DNA of 64,000 nucleotides from Armatimonadota bacterium (GTDB lineage: Bacteria > Sysuimicrobiota > Sysuimicrobiia > Sysuimicrobiales > Sysuimicrobiaceae): contig JAVKGX010000001.1 of NCBI GenBank assembly GCA_031432545.1, positions 640,411 to 704,410 on the forward strand. Direction: 5' to 3'. The notes beneath the pieces are model-generated. The model saw only the letters and a list, made by a program, of their open reading frames with translations. It was not told the DNA's origin and ran no database searches. The stretch's first letter is position 1. Each line of letters begins with the position of its first letter. Positions 26,122 to 35,508 of this stretch are shown in pieces. The position numbers and the translations under genes are program-made.

Positions 26122-27074
26122 CGATCGAGCGGATCGCGCTGGCTGCCACCCTGAGCGCGGTGGTGGTGCTGGCGGTCGGCCCCCTTGCCATCCCCTGGCT
26201 GCGGGCGTTCGCGCGCCAGCCGATCAGTGAGGACGCCCCCCCGCGCCACCGGGAGAAGGCGGACGTCCCGACGATGGGCGGCGTGCTGATGATCGCCGCG
26301 GTGGTGGTCACGCTGCTGGCCCTGTGGATTGGGAGCCGGACGCTGGGCATCGTGTTCGTTGCTTTCTTGGGATGCGGGGCCGCCGGCCTGGTTGACGATT
26401 TGCTCAAGGCGCGCCGCGGGCGCAACCTGGGGCTGCGCGCGCGCGAGAAGCTCGCCTTCCAGATTCCGATCGGCCTGGCGATCGGATACTACGCGATGGA
26501 GTTCACGGGGCTGGGTTCGGCGCTCGTGCTGCCGTGGATCGGGGAGGTCCGGCTCGGCTGGCTGTACCTCCCGTTCGCGGTGCTGTTCATGGTGGGTTTC
26601 ACCAACGGCGTCAACCTGACGGACGGACTCGACGGGCTGGGCGCCGGTACCGTGGCCATCGCGGCGGTGGCCTATACGGGCGTCGCGCTGCACGTGGGAC
26701 GTGCAGACGTCGCGGCGTTCGCGGCGGCCCTGGCGGGGGCGTGCCTGGGTTTTCTCTGGTACAATGCGCATCCCGCCCAGGTGATCATGGGGGACGTCGG
26801 ATCGCAGGCGCTGGGCGGCGCGCTGGCCGCGATGGCGATCGTCACCAAGACCGAGCTCACCTTGCTGGTGATCGGGATCGTGTTCGTGCTGGAGGCGGCG
26901 TCAGTGGTGCTGCAGGTCGCCTACTTCAGGGCCACCGGGGGCCGACGGATCTTCCGCAGCTCGCCGTTGCACCACCACTTCGAGCTCGCCGGCTGGGCAG
27001 AGACCCAGATCGTGACCCGGTTCTGGTTGGTGGGCTCGCTGGGGGCGCTCGCTGGGCTGACGGTCGTCCTGTGA
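26118..27074 (+). CDS. mraY: Phospho-MurNAc-pentapeptide transferase (MraY)
   Basis: Makes lipid I on undecaprenyl phosphate at the inner membrane face. The 318-residue protein has about ten membrane segments and the catalytic motifs GLVDDLLKAR (Asp-Asp), TNGVNLTDGLDGLGAG, MGDVGSQALGGAL and the histidine region SSPLHHHFELAGW. ATG 26118 overlaps the murF stop by 4 bases. A typical member would have N-x-N-P-A before MGD; here it is YNAHPAQVIMGD. Confidence 0.95.
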   Translation: MTIERIALAATLSAVVVLAVGPLAIPWLRAFARQPISEDAPPRHREKADVPTMGGVLMIAAVVVTLLALWIGSRTLGIVFVAFLGCGAAGLVDDLLKARRGRNLGLRAREKLAFQIPIGLAIGYYAMEFTGLGSALVLPWIGEVRLGWLYLPFAVLFMVGFTNGVNLTDGLDGLGAGTVAIAAVAYTGVALHVGRADVAAFAAALAGACLGFLWYNAHPAQVIMGDVGSQALGGALAAMAIVTKTELTLLVIGIVFVLEAASVVLQVAYFRATGGRRIFRSSPLHHHFELAGWAETQIVTRFWLVGSLGALAGLTVVL

Positions 27075-27087
27075 AGGGAACTGGGGG

Positions 27088-28563
27088 ATGGAAGCTCTGG
27101 AAGGCCTGCGCGGAAAGCGCATCCACGTGCTGGGGATCAGCGGTACGGAGGGTTGTGCGGTCGCGCGGTTCTTGCTCGCGCAAGGGATCGAGTCGACCTG
27201 CCACGACCTGACCGCACTGCAGACCTTCCCCGAAGTCTTCGCGCGGACGCACGCCTGGATGGCGCGCGACGAGCGCGAACGCATCATCCGCTGGTGGCTG
27301 TCCGAACCGGTGCCGGTGCGCTGGAGGGATCGCTACCTGGAAGGGATCGAGCGCGCAGAGGTGATCTTCCTGCCGCAGGCATGGTTCCGCCATCCGGAGA
27401 ACGCGCCCGTACGGGAGCGCCTCCAGGCCGGGGTCAGGGCACATAGCATGACGCAGTTGGTCTTCGACCTCTGCCCCTGCCCCATCGTGGGCGTCACCGG
27501 CACCAACGGGAAGTTCACGGTCGCCACGTTGATCCACCGCATGCTGACCGCCGCCGGGCTGCGCGCGCACATCAGCGGCAACGATCGCACGCACGTGCCG
27601 ATCCTGTACCGGATGGCCGAGGTGCTCCCCACGGACCGGTTGGTGCTGGAGATCAGCAACCGGCAGCTGCTCGGGCTGCGCAGCAGCCCGCAGGTCGCAG
27701 TGCTCACGAACATCCAGCCGCACCACCTCGACGACCACGGCACCTTCGAAGCGTACGTGCGCTGCAAGGCCGGGATCTTCCGTCACCAGCGGGCGGAGGA
27801 CTTCGCGGTCGTCAACCTCGATGACCCGGCGTCGGCCTCGCTGATCCCGCAGATCCGCGCGCGCCTCGTCCCGTTCCGCCGCGCGGGGGGCCCGGGTCTC
27901 GGGGCGGGCGCGTGGCTCGCCGAGGGATGGATCCTGACAGAGCGCGGCACGCCGGTCGTCGCCGTGGATGCGCTGCTGTCGACCGGCGACCACGTGCTCG
28001 AAAACGCCCTCGCCGCGTGCGCCGCCTGCTCGATGATGGACGTGCCCCCCCAGACGATGGCCGACGTCCTACGGCGGTTCGAAGGGCTTCCCTACCGCAT
28101 GCAGGTGGTGGCCGAACACCGTGGCGTGCGCTACGTCAACGACTCGCTGGCGACGAACCCCAGCGCGGCGGCTGCGGCGATCCGCGCGATGCGGTCCCCG
28201 TTCGTTTTGATCGCCGGCGGCGTGCGGCACAACGCGACCGCCGAGGACTTCGCGCCGATGGCGCACGCGCTGCGCGCCAGCCCGGTGCGGGCCGTCTACC
28301 TGATCGGTCGTTGTGCGCGGGCGATGGCCGAGGCCTTCGGCGGTCTGGGGGCGGAGGTCGTGGACGTCGGCACCCTGCCGCAGGCGTTCCGCCGGGCCAC
28401 GAACCTGGCGCGGCCGGGGGAGGTCGTCTTGCTGTCTCCGGGCTGCGAGTCGTTCGACCAGTTCGCCGACTATCGGGAGCGGGGGGACGTCTTCGACGGC
28501 CTCGTGCGTGCGGCGACAGCCCAACGTCATCCGGAACCCGAGCGATCCCAAACCGCACGATGA
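27088..28563 (+). CDS. murD: UDP-MurNAc-L-Ala:D-Glu ligase (MurD), divergent
   Basis: Adds D-Glu to UDP-MurNAc-L-Ala. The 491-residue protein sits in the murD position (mraY-murD-ftsW). The N-terminal LGISGTEGCAVARFLLAQG replaces the usual LGxxxSG/AAA pattern, and about 40 extra residues (near HAWMARDERERIIRWWLSE) are inserted. The ATP loop reads GTNGKFTVATL with Phe-143 where Ser/Thr is expected; the rest (TNIQPHHLDDHGT, carbamylated Lys in YVRCKAGIF, VNDSLATNP) is normal for MurD. Position and C-terminal motifs support MurD, but the enzyme is unusual. Confidence 0.85.
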   Translation: MEALEGLRGKRIHVLGISGTEGCAVARFLLAQGIESTCHDLTALQTFPEVFARTHAWMARDERERIIRWWLSEPVPVRWRDRYLEGIERAEVIFLPQAWFRHPENAPVRERLQAGVRAHSMTQLVFDLCPCPIVGVTGTNGKFTVATLIHRMLTAAGLRAHISGNDRTHVPILYRMAEVLPTDRLVLEISNRQLLGLRSSPQVAVLTNIQPHHLDDHGTFEAYVRCKAGIFRHQRAEDFAVVNLDDPASASLIPQIRARLVPFRRAGGPGLGAGAWLAEGWILTERGTPVVAVDALLSTGDHVLENALAACAACSMMDVPPQTMADVLRRFEGLPYRMQVVAEHRGVRYVNDSLATNPSAAAAAIRAMRSPFVLIAGGVRHNATAEDFAPMAHALRASPVRAVYLIGRCARAMAEAFGGLGAEVVDVGTLPQAFRRATNLARPGEVVLLSPGCESFDQFADYRERGDVFDGLVRAATAQRHPEPERSQTAR

Positions 28564-29753
28564 CCCACACCCACCCCTCGCACGAGATCCGCCGGCACGC
28601 GCCCGACGTGCTGCTGTTCGGCAGCGTGGTGGCCCTGTGCACACTGGGACTGGTGATGGTGTACAGCGCGAGCTCGGTGTTCGCGTTCGAGCGTTTCGGC
28701 GACAGCGCATACTTCCTCAAGCGCCAGCTGCTGTGGATGGTCCTGGGGCTGGCGGCGATGTGGTTCACCTTTCACATCCACTACACGACGTGGCGGCGGC
28801 TGACGGGTCCGGCGTTGCTGCTGGCGCTGGGGGCCCTGGGCGCGGTACTGTTTTCGAGCATCGGTACGGCGGCGGGGGGCGCGCGGCGGTGGATCGCGCT
28901 CGGACCGTTGAGCTTCCAGCCGGTGGAGGCGGCCAAGCTGGCGCTGGTGCTGTACTTGGCCAACTTCCTGGCGAACCGGCAGGACGGCGTGCGCCGTTTC
29001 GGAAGAGGAATCCTGCCGCCCCTGTTCTTCTGCGGGTTGATGGCCGCCCTGGTGATGCGCCAGCCCGACATGGGCAGCGCGGTGATCTTGGTGCTGGTCA
29101 CGTTCGTCGTGCTGTTCGCCGCCGGAGCGCGGATCCCCCACCTCGCGGGGGTGGCGCTGCTTGTCGCTCCGTTGGCGGCGCTGATGGCGCTGCGCGAGGA
29201 GTACCGGCGGGAGCGGTTGCTTGCGTTTCTGAATCCCTGGCAGGATGCGCAGGGAACCGGCTTCCAGATCATCCAGTCACTGCTGGCCATCGGTTCGGGC
29301 GGCCTGTTCGGCGTCGGGCTGGGCCAGAGCCGGCAGAAGTTCTTCTACCTGCCCGAGCGGCACACCGACTTCGTCTTCGCGATATTGGCGGAGGAACTGG
29401 GCCTGGTGGGAGCGGCGGTGCTGATCGGGCTGTTCGCGCTGTTCGCGCTGCGCGCCTTTCGCACGGCCGTGCGGGCACCCGACCGCTACGGCGCGCTGCT
29501 GGGCGCTGGGATCGCTTCGTGGGTGGTCGGGCAGGCGGCGATCAACATCGGCGTCGTATCCGGCGCCCTCCCGGTGACCGGCGTGCCCTTGCCGTTCGTA
29601 AGCTTCGGGGGATCCTCGCTAATCGTCCTGATGGCCGCCGTGGGGATCTGCCTGAACCTGTCGCAGTATGCCAGACCGTCGGCGAGTGGGCAGGCCGCTG
29701 CGGCTGGCGGTGTACACCGGCCCGGCCGCGCGCGGCCGGTGGGGGCGGGGTGA
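28560..29753 (+). CDS. ftsW: Septal peptidoglycan glycosyltransferase FtsW (SEDS family)
   Basis: A lipid II polymerase of the divisome. The 397-residue polytopic protein has the SEDS signatures RRWIALGPLSFQPVEAAK, MRQPDMGSAVIL, and LPVTGVPLPFVSFGGSS near the C terminus. ATG 28560 overlaps murD by 4 bases. The C-terminal tail is basic and Ala/Gly-rich and runs into the murG start (GTGA overlap). This is the second SEDS gene of the window; context gives FtsW here and RodA at 7919. Confidence 0.93.
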   Translation: MTHTHPSHEIRRHAPDVLLFGSVVALCTLGLVMVYSASSVFAFERFGDSAYFLKRQLLWMVLGLAAMWFTFHIHYTTWRRLTGPALLLALGALGAVLFSSIGTAAGGARRWIALGPLSFQPVEAAKLALVLYLANFLANRQDGVRRFGRGILPPLFFCGLMAALVMRQPDMGSAVILVLVTFVVLFAAGARIPHLAGVALLVAPLAALMALREEYRRERLLAFLNPWQDAQGTGFQIIQSLLAIGSGGLFGVGLGQSRQKFFYLPERHTDFVFAILAEELGLVGAAVLIGLFALFALRAFRTAVRAPDRYGALLGAGIASWVVGQAAINIGVVSGALPVTGVPLPFVSFGGSSLIVLMAAVGICLNLSQYARPSASGQAAAAGGVHRPGRARPVGAG

Positions 29754-30916
29754 TCCGGCCGCAGGCACGGCCCAGGGCGCGGGCCGGGCCGTTGCGGGTG
29801 GTGCTGGCCGGCGGGGGAACCGGCGGCCACATCTATCCGTTGGTCGCCGTGGCAGAGGCTGCGACAGGTGCGGCGGAGTTCTTGTTCGTCGGCGGAGGGG
29901 CGATGGAGGCACATCTGGTGCCCCCTACGGGCATCCGGTTCGAAGCGGTCCCGGTGGGTGCAGTGGTGGGCAGGCGTCCGGACCGCGCGGCCGCATCCTT
30001 GCTGCGCACGGCCGTCGGCGTGTGGAAGGCGATCGGGCTGTTGCGGCGCTTCGGCGCGCAGGTCGTGGTCTCGACGGGGGGCTACGCGGGGTATCCGACC
30101 GCGCGCGCTGCGGGCTATGCGGGTGTGCCGCTGGTCCTGATCGAGCCCAATGCCGTCCCGGGGCTGGCGAACCGAGCGTTGGGACGCCGTGCGCAGCGCG
30201 TGTGCGTGGCCTTCGCGCACACCGCATCGGCGTTTCCCGACAACGCGCTGTGGACAGGCGCCCCGGTGCGCGCGTCGCTGAGGTCGGGTGACGCGCAGCG
30301 CGCCAGGCAGTTCTACGGCCTGGAGGCGGGCCGCCGTACGGTGCTGGTCATCGGCGGCAGCCAGGGTGCCGCTTCGGTCAACCGCGCGACGCGTCGGGCG
30401 GTTGAGATCCTTTGGGAGCGGGGCGATCTGCAGATCCTCCACCAGACGGGCACCGCGCGGGCCGGTCTCGCGGAGCAGAGCGCAGCGCCGCTGCAGGTGT
30501 CCGAACGCCGGCCGGCGTCCAGCGACCGTGGCCTGCTGTACCGCCAGGTCGAATACCTGGACCCGATCGCTGACGCGTACGCCCTGGCCGATCTGGTCGT
30601 CGCGCGCGCGGGCGCCGTGACCTGCGCGGAGCTCACCGCCCTCGGGCTGGCGGCGGTGCTGGTCCCCCTGCCCCACTCCGCCGGGCACCAGGTCCACAAC
30701 GCGCGGGCATTGGAAGACGCCGGTGCGGCGGTCGTGCTCCCAGACCCCCAACTGACGGGCGAGCGACTGGCCGGTGTGATCTCGGAGCTGCTGGCCGACG
30801 ACGGCAGGCTGGCGCGCATGCGGGAGGCGAGCCGTGCGTCGGGCCGGCCGGATGCCGCATTCCGGATTTGGGACGCAATCCGGGCGGTGGCCCAGCGCGG
30901 CAACTCCGGAGGCTGA
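29750..30916 (+). CDS. murG: UDP-GlcNAc:lipid I GlcNAc transferase (MurG)
   Basis: Converts lipid I to lipid II at the cytoplasmic membrane face. The 388-residue GT-B protein has the first G-loop VVLAGGGTGGHIYPL, the second VIGGSQGAASVNRA, and the donor-binding region ARAGAVTCAELTALG with LPHSAGHQVHNA. Its N terminus has about 15 extra basic residues (MIRPQARPRARAGP) before the first strand. GTG 29750 overlaps ftsW. Confidence 0.95.
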   Translation: MIRPQARPRARAGPLRVVLAGGGTGGHIYPLVAVAEAATGAAEFLFVGGGAMEAHLVPPTGIRFEAVPVGAVVGRRPDRAAASLLRTAVGVWKAIGLLRRFGAQVVVSTGGYAGYPTARAAGYAGVPLVLIEPNAVPGLANRALGRRAQRVCVAFAHTASAFPDNALWTGAPVRASLRSGDAQRARQFYGLEAGRRTVLVIGGSQGAASVNRATRRAVEILWERGDLQILHQTGTARAGLAEQSAAPLQVSERRPASSDRGLLYRQVEYLDPIADAYALADLVVARAGAVTCAELTALGLAAVLVPLPHSAGHQVHNARALEDAGAAVVLPDPQLTGERLAGVISELLADDGRLARMREASRASGRPDAAFRIWDAIRAVAQRGNSGG

Positions 30917-30917
30917 A

Positions 30918-32318
30918 GTGGAAGCTGACCTGACGCGGAGTGCCAAGACCCCCACAGCGGCCGCCGGCCACCTGCACTTCGTCGGGATGGGCGGCGCGGG
31001 CATGTGCGCCCTTGCCGAGGTGCTGCTGCGCCGGGGTAGGGCCGTCAGCGGGTGCGACGTCCGCGACTCGGGTGTGCTGCAACGGCTGCGGGATCTGGGT
31101 GCGCGCGTGTGGGTGGGCCACGACCGCGACCACCTGGAAGGCTGCGCGGGGGTCATTGCCTCCCGCGCCGTCTCCCCGGACACCGCGGAGATCGCCGCCG
31201 CGCGCGAGGCGGGGCTGCCGGTCTGGCACCGCGCCCAGATGCTCGCTGAGATCCTCGCGGGGGAACGTCTGTCGGTAGGCGTCGTCGGCACGCACGGCAA
31301 GACGACCACCGCCGCCTTGCTGTCCGCCGCGCTCACCGGCGCGGGTCACGACCCGACCGCGCTGGTGGGTGCCGAGGTCCGCGAGTTCGGCAGCCACGCG
31401 CGCGTGGGCTCCGGTCCGGCGGTGGCGGAGGTCGACGAGAGCGACGGATCGCTGGTCTTCGTGCGCGTCCACTCGACCATCCTGACGAGCCTCGATCTGA
31501 CCGACCACGCCGACCACTATGGAGACGTGGGAGCGCTGCTGTCCACGTTCCGCCGATTCCTCGCTGGCCTGGACCCCGGCGGCTTCGCTCTGTTGTGCGC
31601 AGACCATCCCAACGTGCTGCGGCTGCGCGAGGCCGTGCCGTGCCGGGCGATGACGTACGGGCTGGACCGGGGGGAGTTCAGCGCGCGCGTGATCGAACGG
31701 ACGGGCGTCCGGTCGCGGTTCGCCTTCCTGGCCGGAGGCCGCGAGCTGGGAGAGGTGCGCCTGCGCCTGCCCGGACGGCACAACATCACCAATGCGGTGG
31801 CGGCCCTGGCCGCCGGGCTGCACATCGGCGCGGGCTTCGCTCCGATGGCCCAAGCCCTCGGGTGCTTTCGGGGCGTGCGCCGCCGGTTCGATGTCCACTG
31901 CGAAGCACCCCTGGTGGTCGACGACTACGCGCACAACCCCGTCAAGGTGCGGTCGTTTTTGCGGGGCCTGCGCGAGGGCTGGCCGGAGGCCCGCATCGTC
32001 GCCGTGTTCCAGCCGCACCGCTATTCCCGTACCCGGACGACCCACGCGCAGTACGCGCGGGCCTTCGATGACGCCGACGAGCTCATCGTCACCGAGATCT
32101 ACCCGGCCGACGAGGCTCCGTTGCCGGGCGTGAGCGGCCGCCTGATCGTCGACGCCGTGGCGCCGCACCGCCCCGTACGGTGGATCCCCGAAATCGAAGA
32201 CGTCCCGGCGGCGATCCTCCCCACGCTGCGTCCGGGCGACGTCGTGGCAACCATGGGTGCGGGCGACATCTGGAAGGTGGCCGAGTGGATCGCGAGCGGG
32301 CTCCGCTCACGGGGTTAG
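30918..32318 (+). CDS. murC: UDP-MurNAc:L-alanine ligase (MurC)
   Basis: The first Mur ligase. The 466-residue protein has the N-terminal Rossmann motif HFVGMGGAGMCALAEVLL, a canonical P-loop VGTHGKTTTAALL, EVDESDGSL, the domain-3 motif VDDYAHNPVKVR and FQPHRYSRT. The start GTG 30918 is one base after the murG stop. The order murG-murC-murB-ftsQ matches many Gram-positive dcw clusters. Confidence 0.95.
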   Translation: MEADLTRSAKTPTAAAGHLHFVGMGGAGMCALAEVLLRRGRAVSGCDVRDSGVLQRLRDLGARVWVGHDRDHLEGCAGVIASRAVSPDTAEIAAAREAGLPVWHRAQMLAEILAGERLSVGVVGTHGKTTTAALLSAALTGAGHDPTALVGAEVREFGSHARVGSGPAVAEVDESDGSLVFVRVHSTILTSLDLTDHADHYGDVGALLSTFRRFLAGLDPGGFALLCADHPNVLRLREAVPCRAMTYGLDRGEFSARVIERTGVRSRFAFLAGGRELGEVRLRLPGRHNITNAVAALAAGLHIGAGFAPMAQALGCFRGVRRRFDVHCEAPLVVDDYAHNPVKVRSFLRGLREGWPEARIVAVFQPHRYSRTRTTHAQYARAFDDADELIVTEIYPADEAPLPGVSGRLIVDAVAPHRPVRWIPEIEDVPAAILPTLRPGDVVATMGAGDIWKVAEWIASGLRSRG

Positions 32319-32332
32319 CCACGGGGGGGTCG

Positions 32333-33241
32333 GTGGCGGAGGCGTCCGTCCGAGCGCTGCGCGAGGCCTGCCGCGACGTGCGGCTCGGGGAGGTGCTGGC
32401 ACGGCACGTCTCCTTCCGGATCGGGGGTCCGGCCGACGTGCTCGTCGTGCCCCGGTCCCTGGACGAACTCCGCACCGTCCTACGCGTGCTGTACGCGACG
32501 CAGGAGCCCTTCGTGGTCCTCGGCCGGGGATCCAACGTGCTGGTCTCCGACCGCGGTGTGCGCGGCGTCGTGGTGAAGGTCGGACACGGAGTGGACCGCG
32601 TGCGCTGGGACGGGGTGCGCGTGGTTGCCGAAGCCGGCACCGGCCTGCCGCGCCTGGCGCTCCGTGCGGCCGACCGCGGGCTCGCCGGATTGGAGTTCGC
32701 CGCCGGCATCCCCGCGTCCGTCGGTGGGGCTGCAGCGATGAACGCCGGCGCCCACGGGCACAGCATGGAAGAGGTGATCCGTTCGGTCCGCGTCTTCGGA
32801 CCGAACGGAGAACGCACCTGGACGTCCGCCGAGATGGAGTTCGCCTATCGGACCAGCCGGCTGCAGCGTGACCGTGCGGTTGCGCTCGAGGTCGAACTGG
32901 AACTCCGGCCGGACGATGCTGCCTCGGTCCGGTCGCGCATGGAGGCGTGGTTGCGGCAGCGCGCCGCGACGCAGCCGATCGGCCCGCCGTCTTCCGGTTG
33001 CATCTTCCGCAACCCGCCCGGCGACGCCGCCGGCCGCCTGATCGATCTGGCCGGCGCCAAGGGCATGGCCTCGGGTGGCGTGCGCGTGTCTGAGGTGCAC
33101 GCCAACTACATGGTCAATGCGGGCGGGGGGCGTGCGGAGGACGTCCTGCGCCTGGTGGGCCGGGTCCGGGAGAGGGTGAGATCGCAGTTCGGCGTCGAAC
33201 TGGAGCTGGAGGTCAAGTTGGTGGGCGACTTCGGAGACTAG
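32333..33241 (+). CDS. murB: UDP-N-acetylenolpyruvoylglucosamine reductase (MurB)
   Basis: An FAD enzyme that reduces UDP-GlcNAc-enolpyruvate to UDP-MurNAc. The 302-residue protein has SFRIGGPADVLVVP, the FAD-binding VLGRGSNVLVSDRGVRG, the GIPASVGGAAAMNAGAHG signature, YRTSRLQ (type IIb MurB) and the catalytic SSGCIFRNPPG and HANYMVNAGG. GTG 32333 is the first start close to the family N terminus. Confidence 0.95.
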   Translation: MAEASVRALREACRDVRLGEVLARHVSFRIGGPADVLVVPRSLDELRTVLRVLYATQEPFVVLGRGSNVLVSDRGVRGVVVKVGHGVDRVRWDGVRVVAEAGTGLPRLALRAADRGLAGLEFAAGIPASVGGAAAMNAGAHGHSMEEVIRSVRVFGPNGERTWTSAEMEFAYRTSRLQRDRAVALEVELELRPDDAASVRSRMEAWLRQRAATQPIGPPSSGCIFRNPPGDAAGRLIDLAGAKGMASGGVRVSEVHANYMVNAGGGRAEDVLRLVGRVRERVRSQFGVELELEVKLVGDFGD

Positions 33242-33242
33242 C

Positions 33243-34022
33243 ATGCGACGCAGCGCAAGCGCTTTCGATCCGTCCGACGCCCGCCGCGACGCCCGACTGT
33301 CCGCGCTGCGTGCCCCGCGGACGTTCCGCACGCTGCGGTTTGCCGTCGCGATGTGTTTTGTAGCGGCGGTGTTTTCGTTGCCGGCCTCCGGTGCCTTCAC
33401 GCTGCGGGAGGTCACGGTGGCCGGCAACCGGACGCTGTCCGAGGCCGAGGTGATCCGGCGCAGCGGGCTGCGGCCCGGCCGGCCTCTGCGGGCTGCGGAC
33501 GCAGAGCGGGCGGCCGCGGCGGTGCGGTCGATCCCGCAGGTCCGCAGTGCCGCGGTCCACATCGCCTGGCCGCACCGCGCGGTCGTCACGGTCACGGAGA
33601 GGTCACCCCTGCTTGCCCTGAGCGGGTCGGGGGGCGTGCTGGTGCTGGACGAAGGCGGCGTGCCGTTCCGACGGCAGGCCCACCCGGACGGACTGGTGCC
33701 GTTGACGGTTGGCCTGCCGCTTCCGTGGGTCCGGCTCGGTGAGCCCGTGCCTCATCGCGGCGTCCGGGAGGTGGCCGCCGCGTTCGCTTCCCTCGATGCC
33801 GCACAGCGTTCGCGGATCTCGTCGATGCAGATCGACGTGCACGGCGACCTGGTCGTTCAGACGGCATCGGGGGTCACCTTGCGGGTGGGCGAACCCGCCG
33901 AGCTGGGCGGCAGGATGCGGTTGGCCGAGGAGATCCTTCGCGCGCTGGCCGACCGCGGGATCGTGGCCCGCGAACTGGACCTGCGGTTCGGCGAGAAGGT
34001 GGTGGTCCGACCGGAACCGTAA
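33243..34022 (+). CDS. ftsQ: Divisome protein FtsQ/DivIB-like (POTRA)
   Basis: A 259-residue bitopic membrane protein linking early and late divisome parts. A basic cytoplasmic tail (1-31) precedes one membrane segment (about 34-50, FAVAMCFVAAVFSLPAS), a POTRA domain (FTLREVTVAGNRTLSEAEVIRRSG) and the FtsQ beta domain. It starts one base after the murB stop and precedes ftsA, the canonical position. The stop is followed by a GC hairpin (34031-34055). Confidence 0.88.
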   Translation: MRRSASAFDPSDARRDARLSALRAPRTFRTLRFAVAMCFVAAVFSLPASGAFTLREVTVAGNRTLSEAEVIRRSGLRPGRPLRAADAERAAAAVRSIPQVRSAAVHIAWPHRAVVTVTERSPLLALSGSGGVLVLDEGGVPFRRQAHPDGLVPLTVGLPLPWVRLGEPVPHRGVREVAAAFASLDAAQRSRISSMQIDVHGDLVVQTASGVTLRVGEPAELGGRMRLAEEILRALADRGIVARELDLRFGEKVVVRPEP

Positions 34023-34030
34023 CGGCCAGA

Positions 34031-34133
34031 GGGCACGGCTCAGCTGCCCGTGCCCCCAGACGTACTCAAGCAGGAGTCGCCGCGGTGCCGTGGAATAGTT
34101 CGTGGAAGCAAATGCCCATTTCGTTGCACGAAC
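34031..34133 (+). other. Two hairpins in the ftsQ-ftsA gap
   Basis: The 227-base gap is the largest in the dcw cluster after mraZ-rsmH. It holds a perfect 8-bp stem, GGGCACGG (34031-34038) with CCGTGCCC (34048-34055), and an AT-richer hairpin with arms GTTCGTG (34098-34104) and CACGAAC (34127-34133) containing an inner AAAT/ATTT pairing. Neither is followed by a T run. They may attenuate transcription into ftsA-ftsZ or set mRNA stability. Confidence 0.5.
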
Positions 34134-34249
34134 CTCTCGATCCGGGAGGCGGTCTCCTGCAGGTGTGAGCCGACCGGCTCGGTGACCGGCACCGCCGGGA
34201 CCGGGGGGTCGTCCCGTGCAGGGCGCGGGTGTAGCCGGGAGGACGCGCT

Positions 34250-35494
34250 TTGACCAAACGGAACGCCCTGGTGGGGTTGGACATCGGCACCACGAAGGTC
34301 TGTGCGATCGTCGCTGAGGCCGACTCCGACGGCGAGGTGCACATCGCCGGGGTGGGCACGGTTCCCTCTTTGGGTCTACGCCGCGGTGTGGTCACCGACC
34401 TGGACGCGACGACGCGTGCGATCGAAGAGGCGGTCGAGCGCGCCGAGCGCATGTCGGGCTACCAGGCGCGGTCGGCGTACGTCGCCGTCTCCGGTGAGCA
34501 CATCGCCTCCCAGAACAGCCGCGGTGTCGTCGCGGTGTCCCGCTCGGACCGCGAGATCGCCCCAGCCGACGTCGAACGAGTCATCGAGGCTGCGCGCATC
34601 GCCGCGATCCCCGCGTCCGACCGCGAGATCATCCACATGCTGCCGCGCGACTTCGTCGTCGACGGGCAGGGTGGTGTGCGCAACCCAGTGGGCATGTACG
34701 GGACGCGCCTGGAGGTGGAGGCGCACATCGTCACCGGCGCCAGCACGCTGCTGGCCAACCTGGTGAAGTGCGTGCACCGCGCCGGGCTTGAAGTCGAAGA
34801 GATGGTCCTGGAGCCCCTGGCCTCGGCCGAAGCCGTGCTGTCGGCTGCCGAGCGGGACCTGGGCGTCGTGCTGTGCGACATCGGCGGCGGAACGACGAGC
34901 ATCGGCGTCTTCTCCGGCGGCGGCCTGGTACATACCGTTGTGCTGCCGCTGGGGGGCAACCACATCACCCACGACATCGCCTTCGGGTTGCGGACCGCGG
35001 TCGGCGAGGCGGAAAAGCTCAAGGTGCGCTACGGTGCGGCTGCCTCGTACATGGCGGCCGAGGGCGAACTGATCGAAGTTCTGATGGTGGGCGGGCAGGA
35101 GCCGAAGGTGCTGCCCCGGCGTCACCTATGCGAGATCGTCCAACCCCGCGTGGAGGAGATTTTGGCGATGGTCCAACTCCACGTCGGCCGGCCGGAGTTC
35201 GCACGCCGCATCCCCGCGGGGGTGGTGCTGACCGGCGGGACGGCGTTGCTGCGCGGCATCGCGGAGGTCGCGGGCGAACGGCTGGGGCTGCCGGCGCGCG
35301 TCGGCTACCCGGTGAACATCGCGGGATTGACCGACACGGTCAACAGCCCCGCGTTTGCGACCGCGGTCGGGCTGGTCGTCCACGCGGCCAGCGGGTCGGG
35401 CCACAGCCGGAGGGTGCGCGAGCGCAACGGTTCGATGGACGGAGTCTGGGCGCGGCTGCGATCGTGGGTCCGCAGCGCGCTCCAAGGAGAGTGA
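34250..35494 (+). CDS. ftsA: Cell division protein FtsA
   Basis: An actin-like ATPase that tethers FtsZ to the membrane. The 414-residue protein has [15 protein letters not shown] (phosphate 1), the 1C domain ([16 protein letters not shown]), [15 protein letters not shown] (phosphate 2) and [11 protein letters not shown] (adenosine motif). The C terminus [15 protein letters not shown] is an amphipathic helix that fits the membrane-targeting sequence. TTG 34250 has a GGGAGGA ribosome site at 34237-34243. Confidence 0.95.
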   Translation: MTKRNALVGLDIGTTKVCAIVAEADSDGEVHIAGVGTVPSLGLRRGVVTDLDATTRAIEEAVERAERMSGYQARSAYVAVSGEHIASQNSRGVVAVSRSDREIAPADVERVIEAARIAAIPASDREIIHMLPRDFVVDGQGGVRNPVGMYGTRLEVEAHIVTGASTLLANLVKCVHRAGLEVEEMVLEPLASAEAVLSAAERDLGVVLCDIGGGTTSIGVFSGGGLVHTVVLPLGGNHITHDIAFGLRTAVGEAEKLKVRYGAAASYMAAEGELIEVLMVGGQEPKVLPRRHLCEIVQPRVEEILAMVQLHVGRPEFARRIPAGVVLTGGTALLRGIAEVAGERLGLPARVGYPVNIAGLTDTVNSPAFATAVGLVVHAASGSGHSRRVRERNGSMDGVWARLRSWVRSALQGE

Positions 35495-35508
35495 TGAGGA
35501 GGTCTGCC

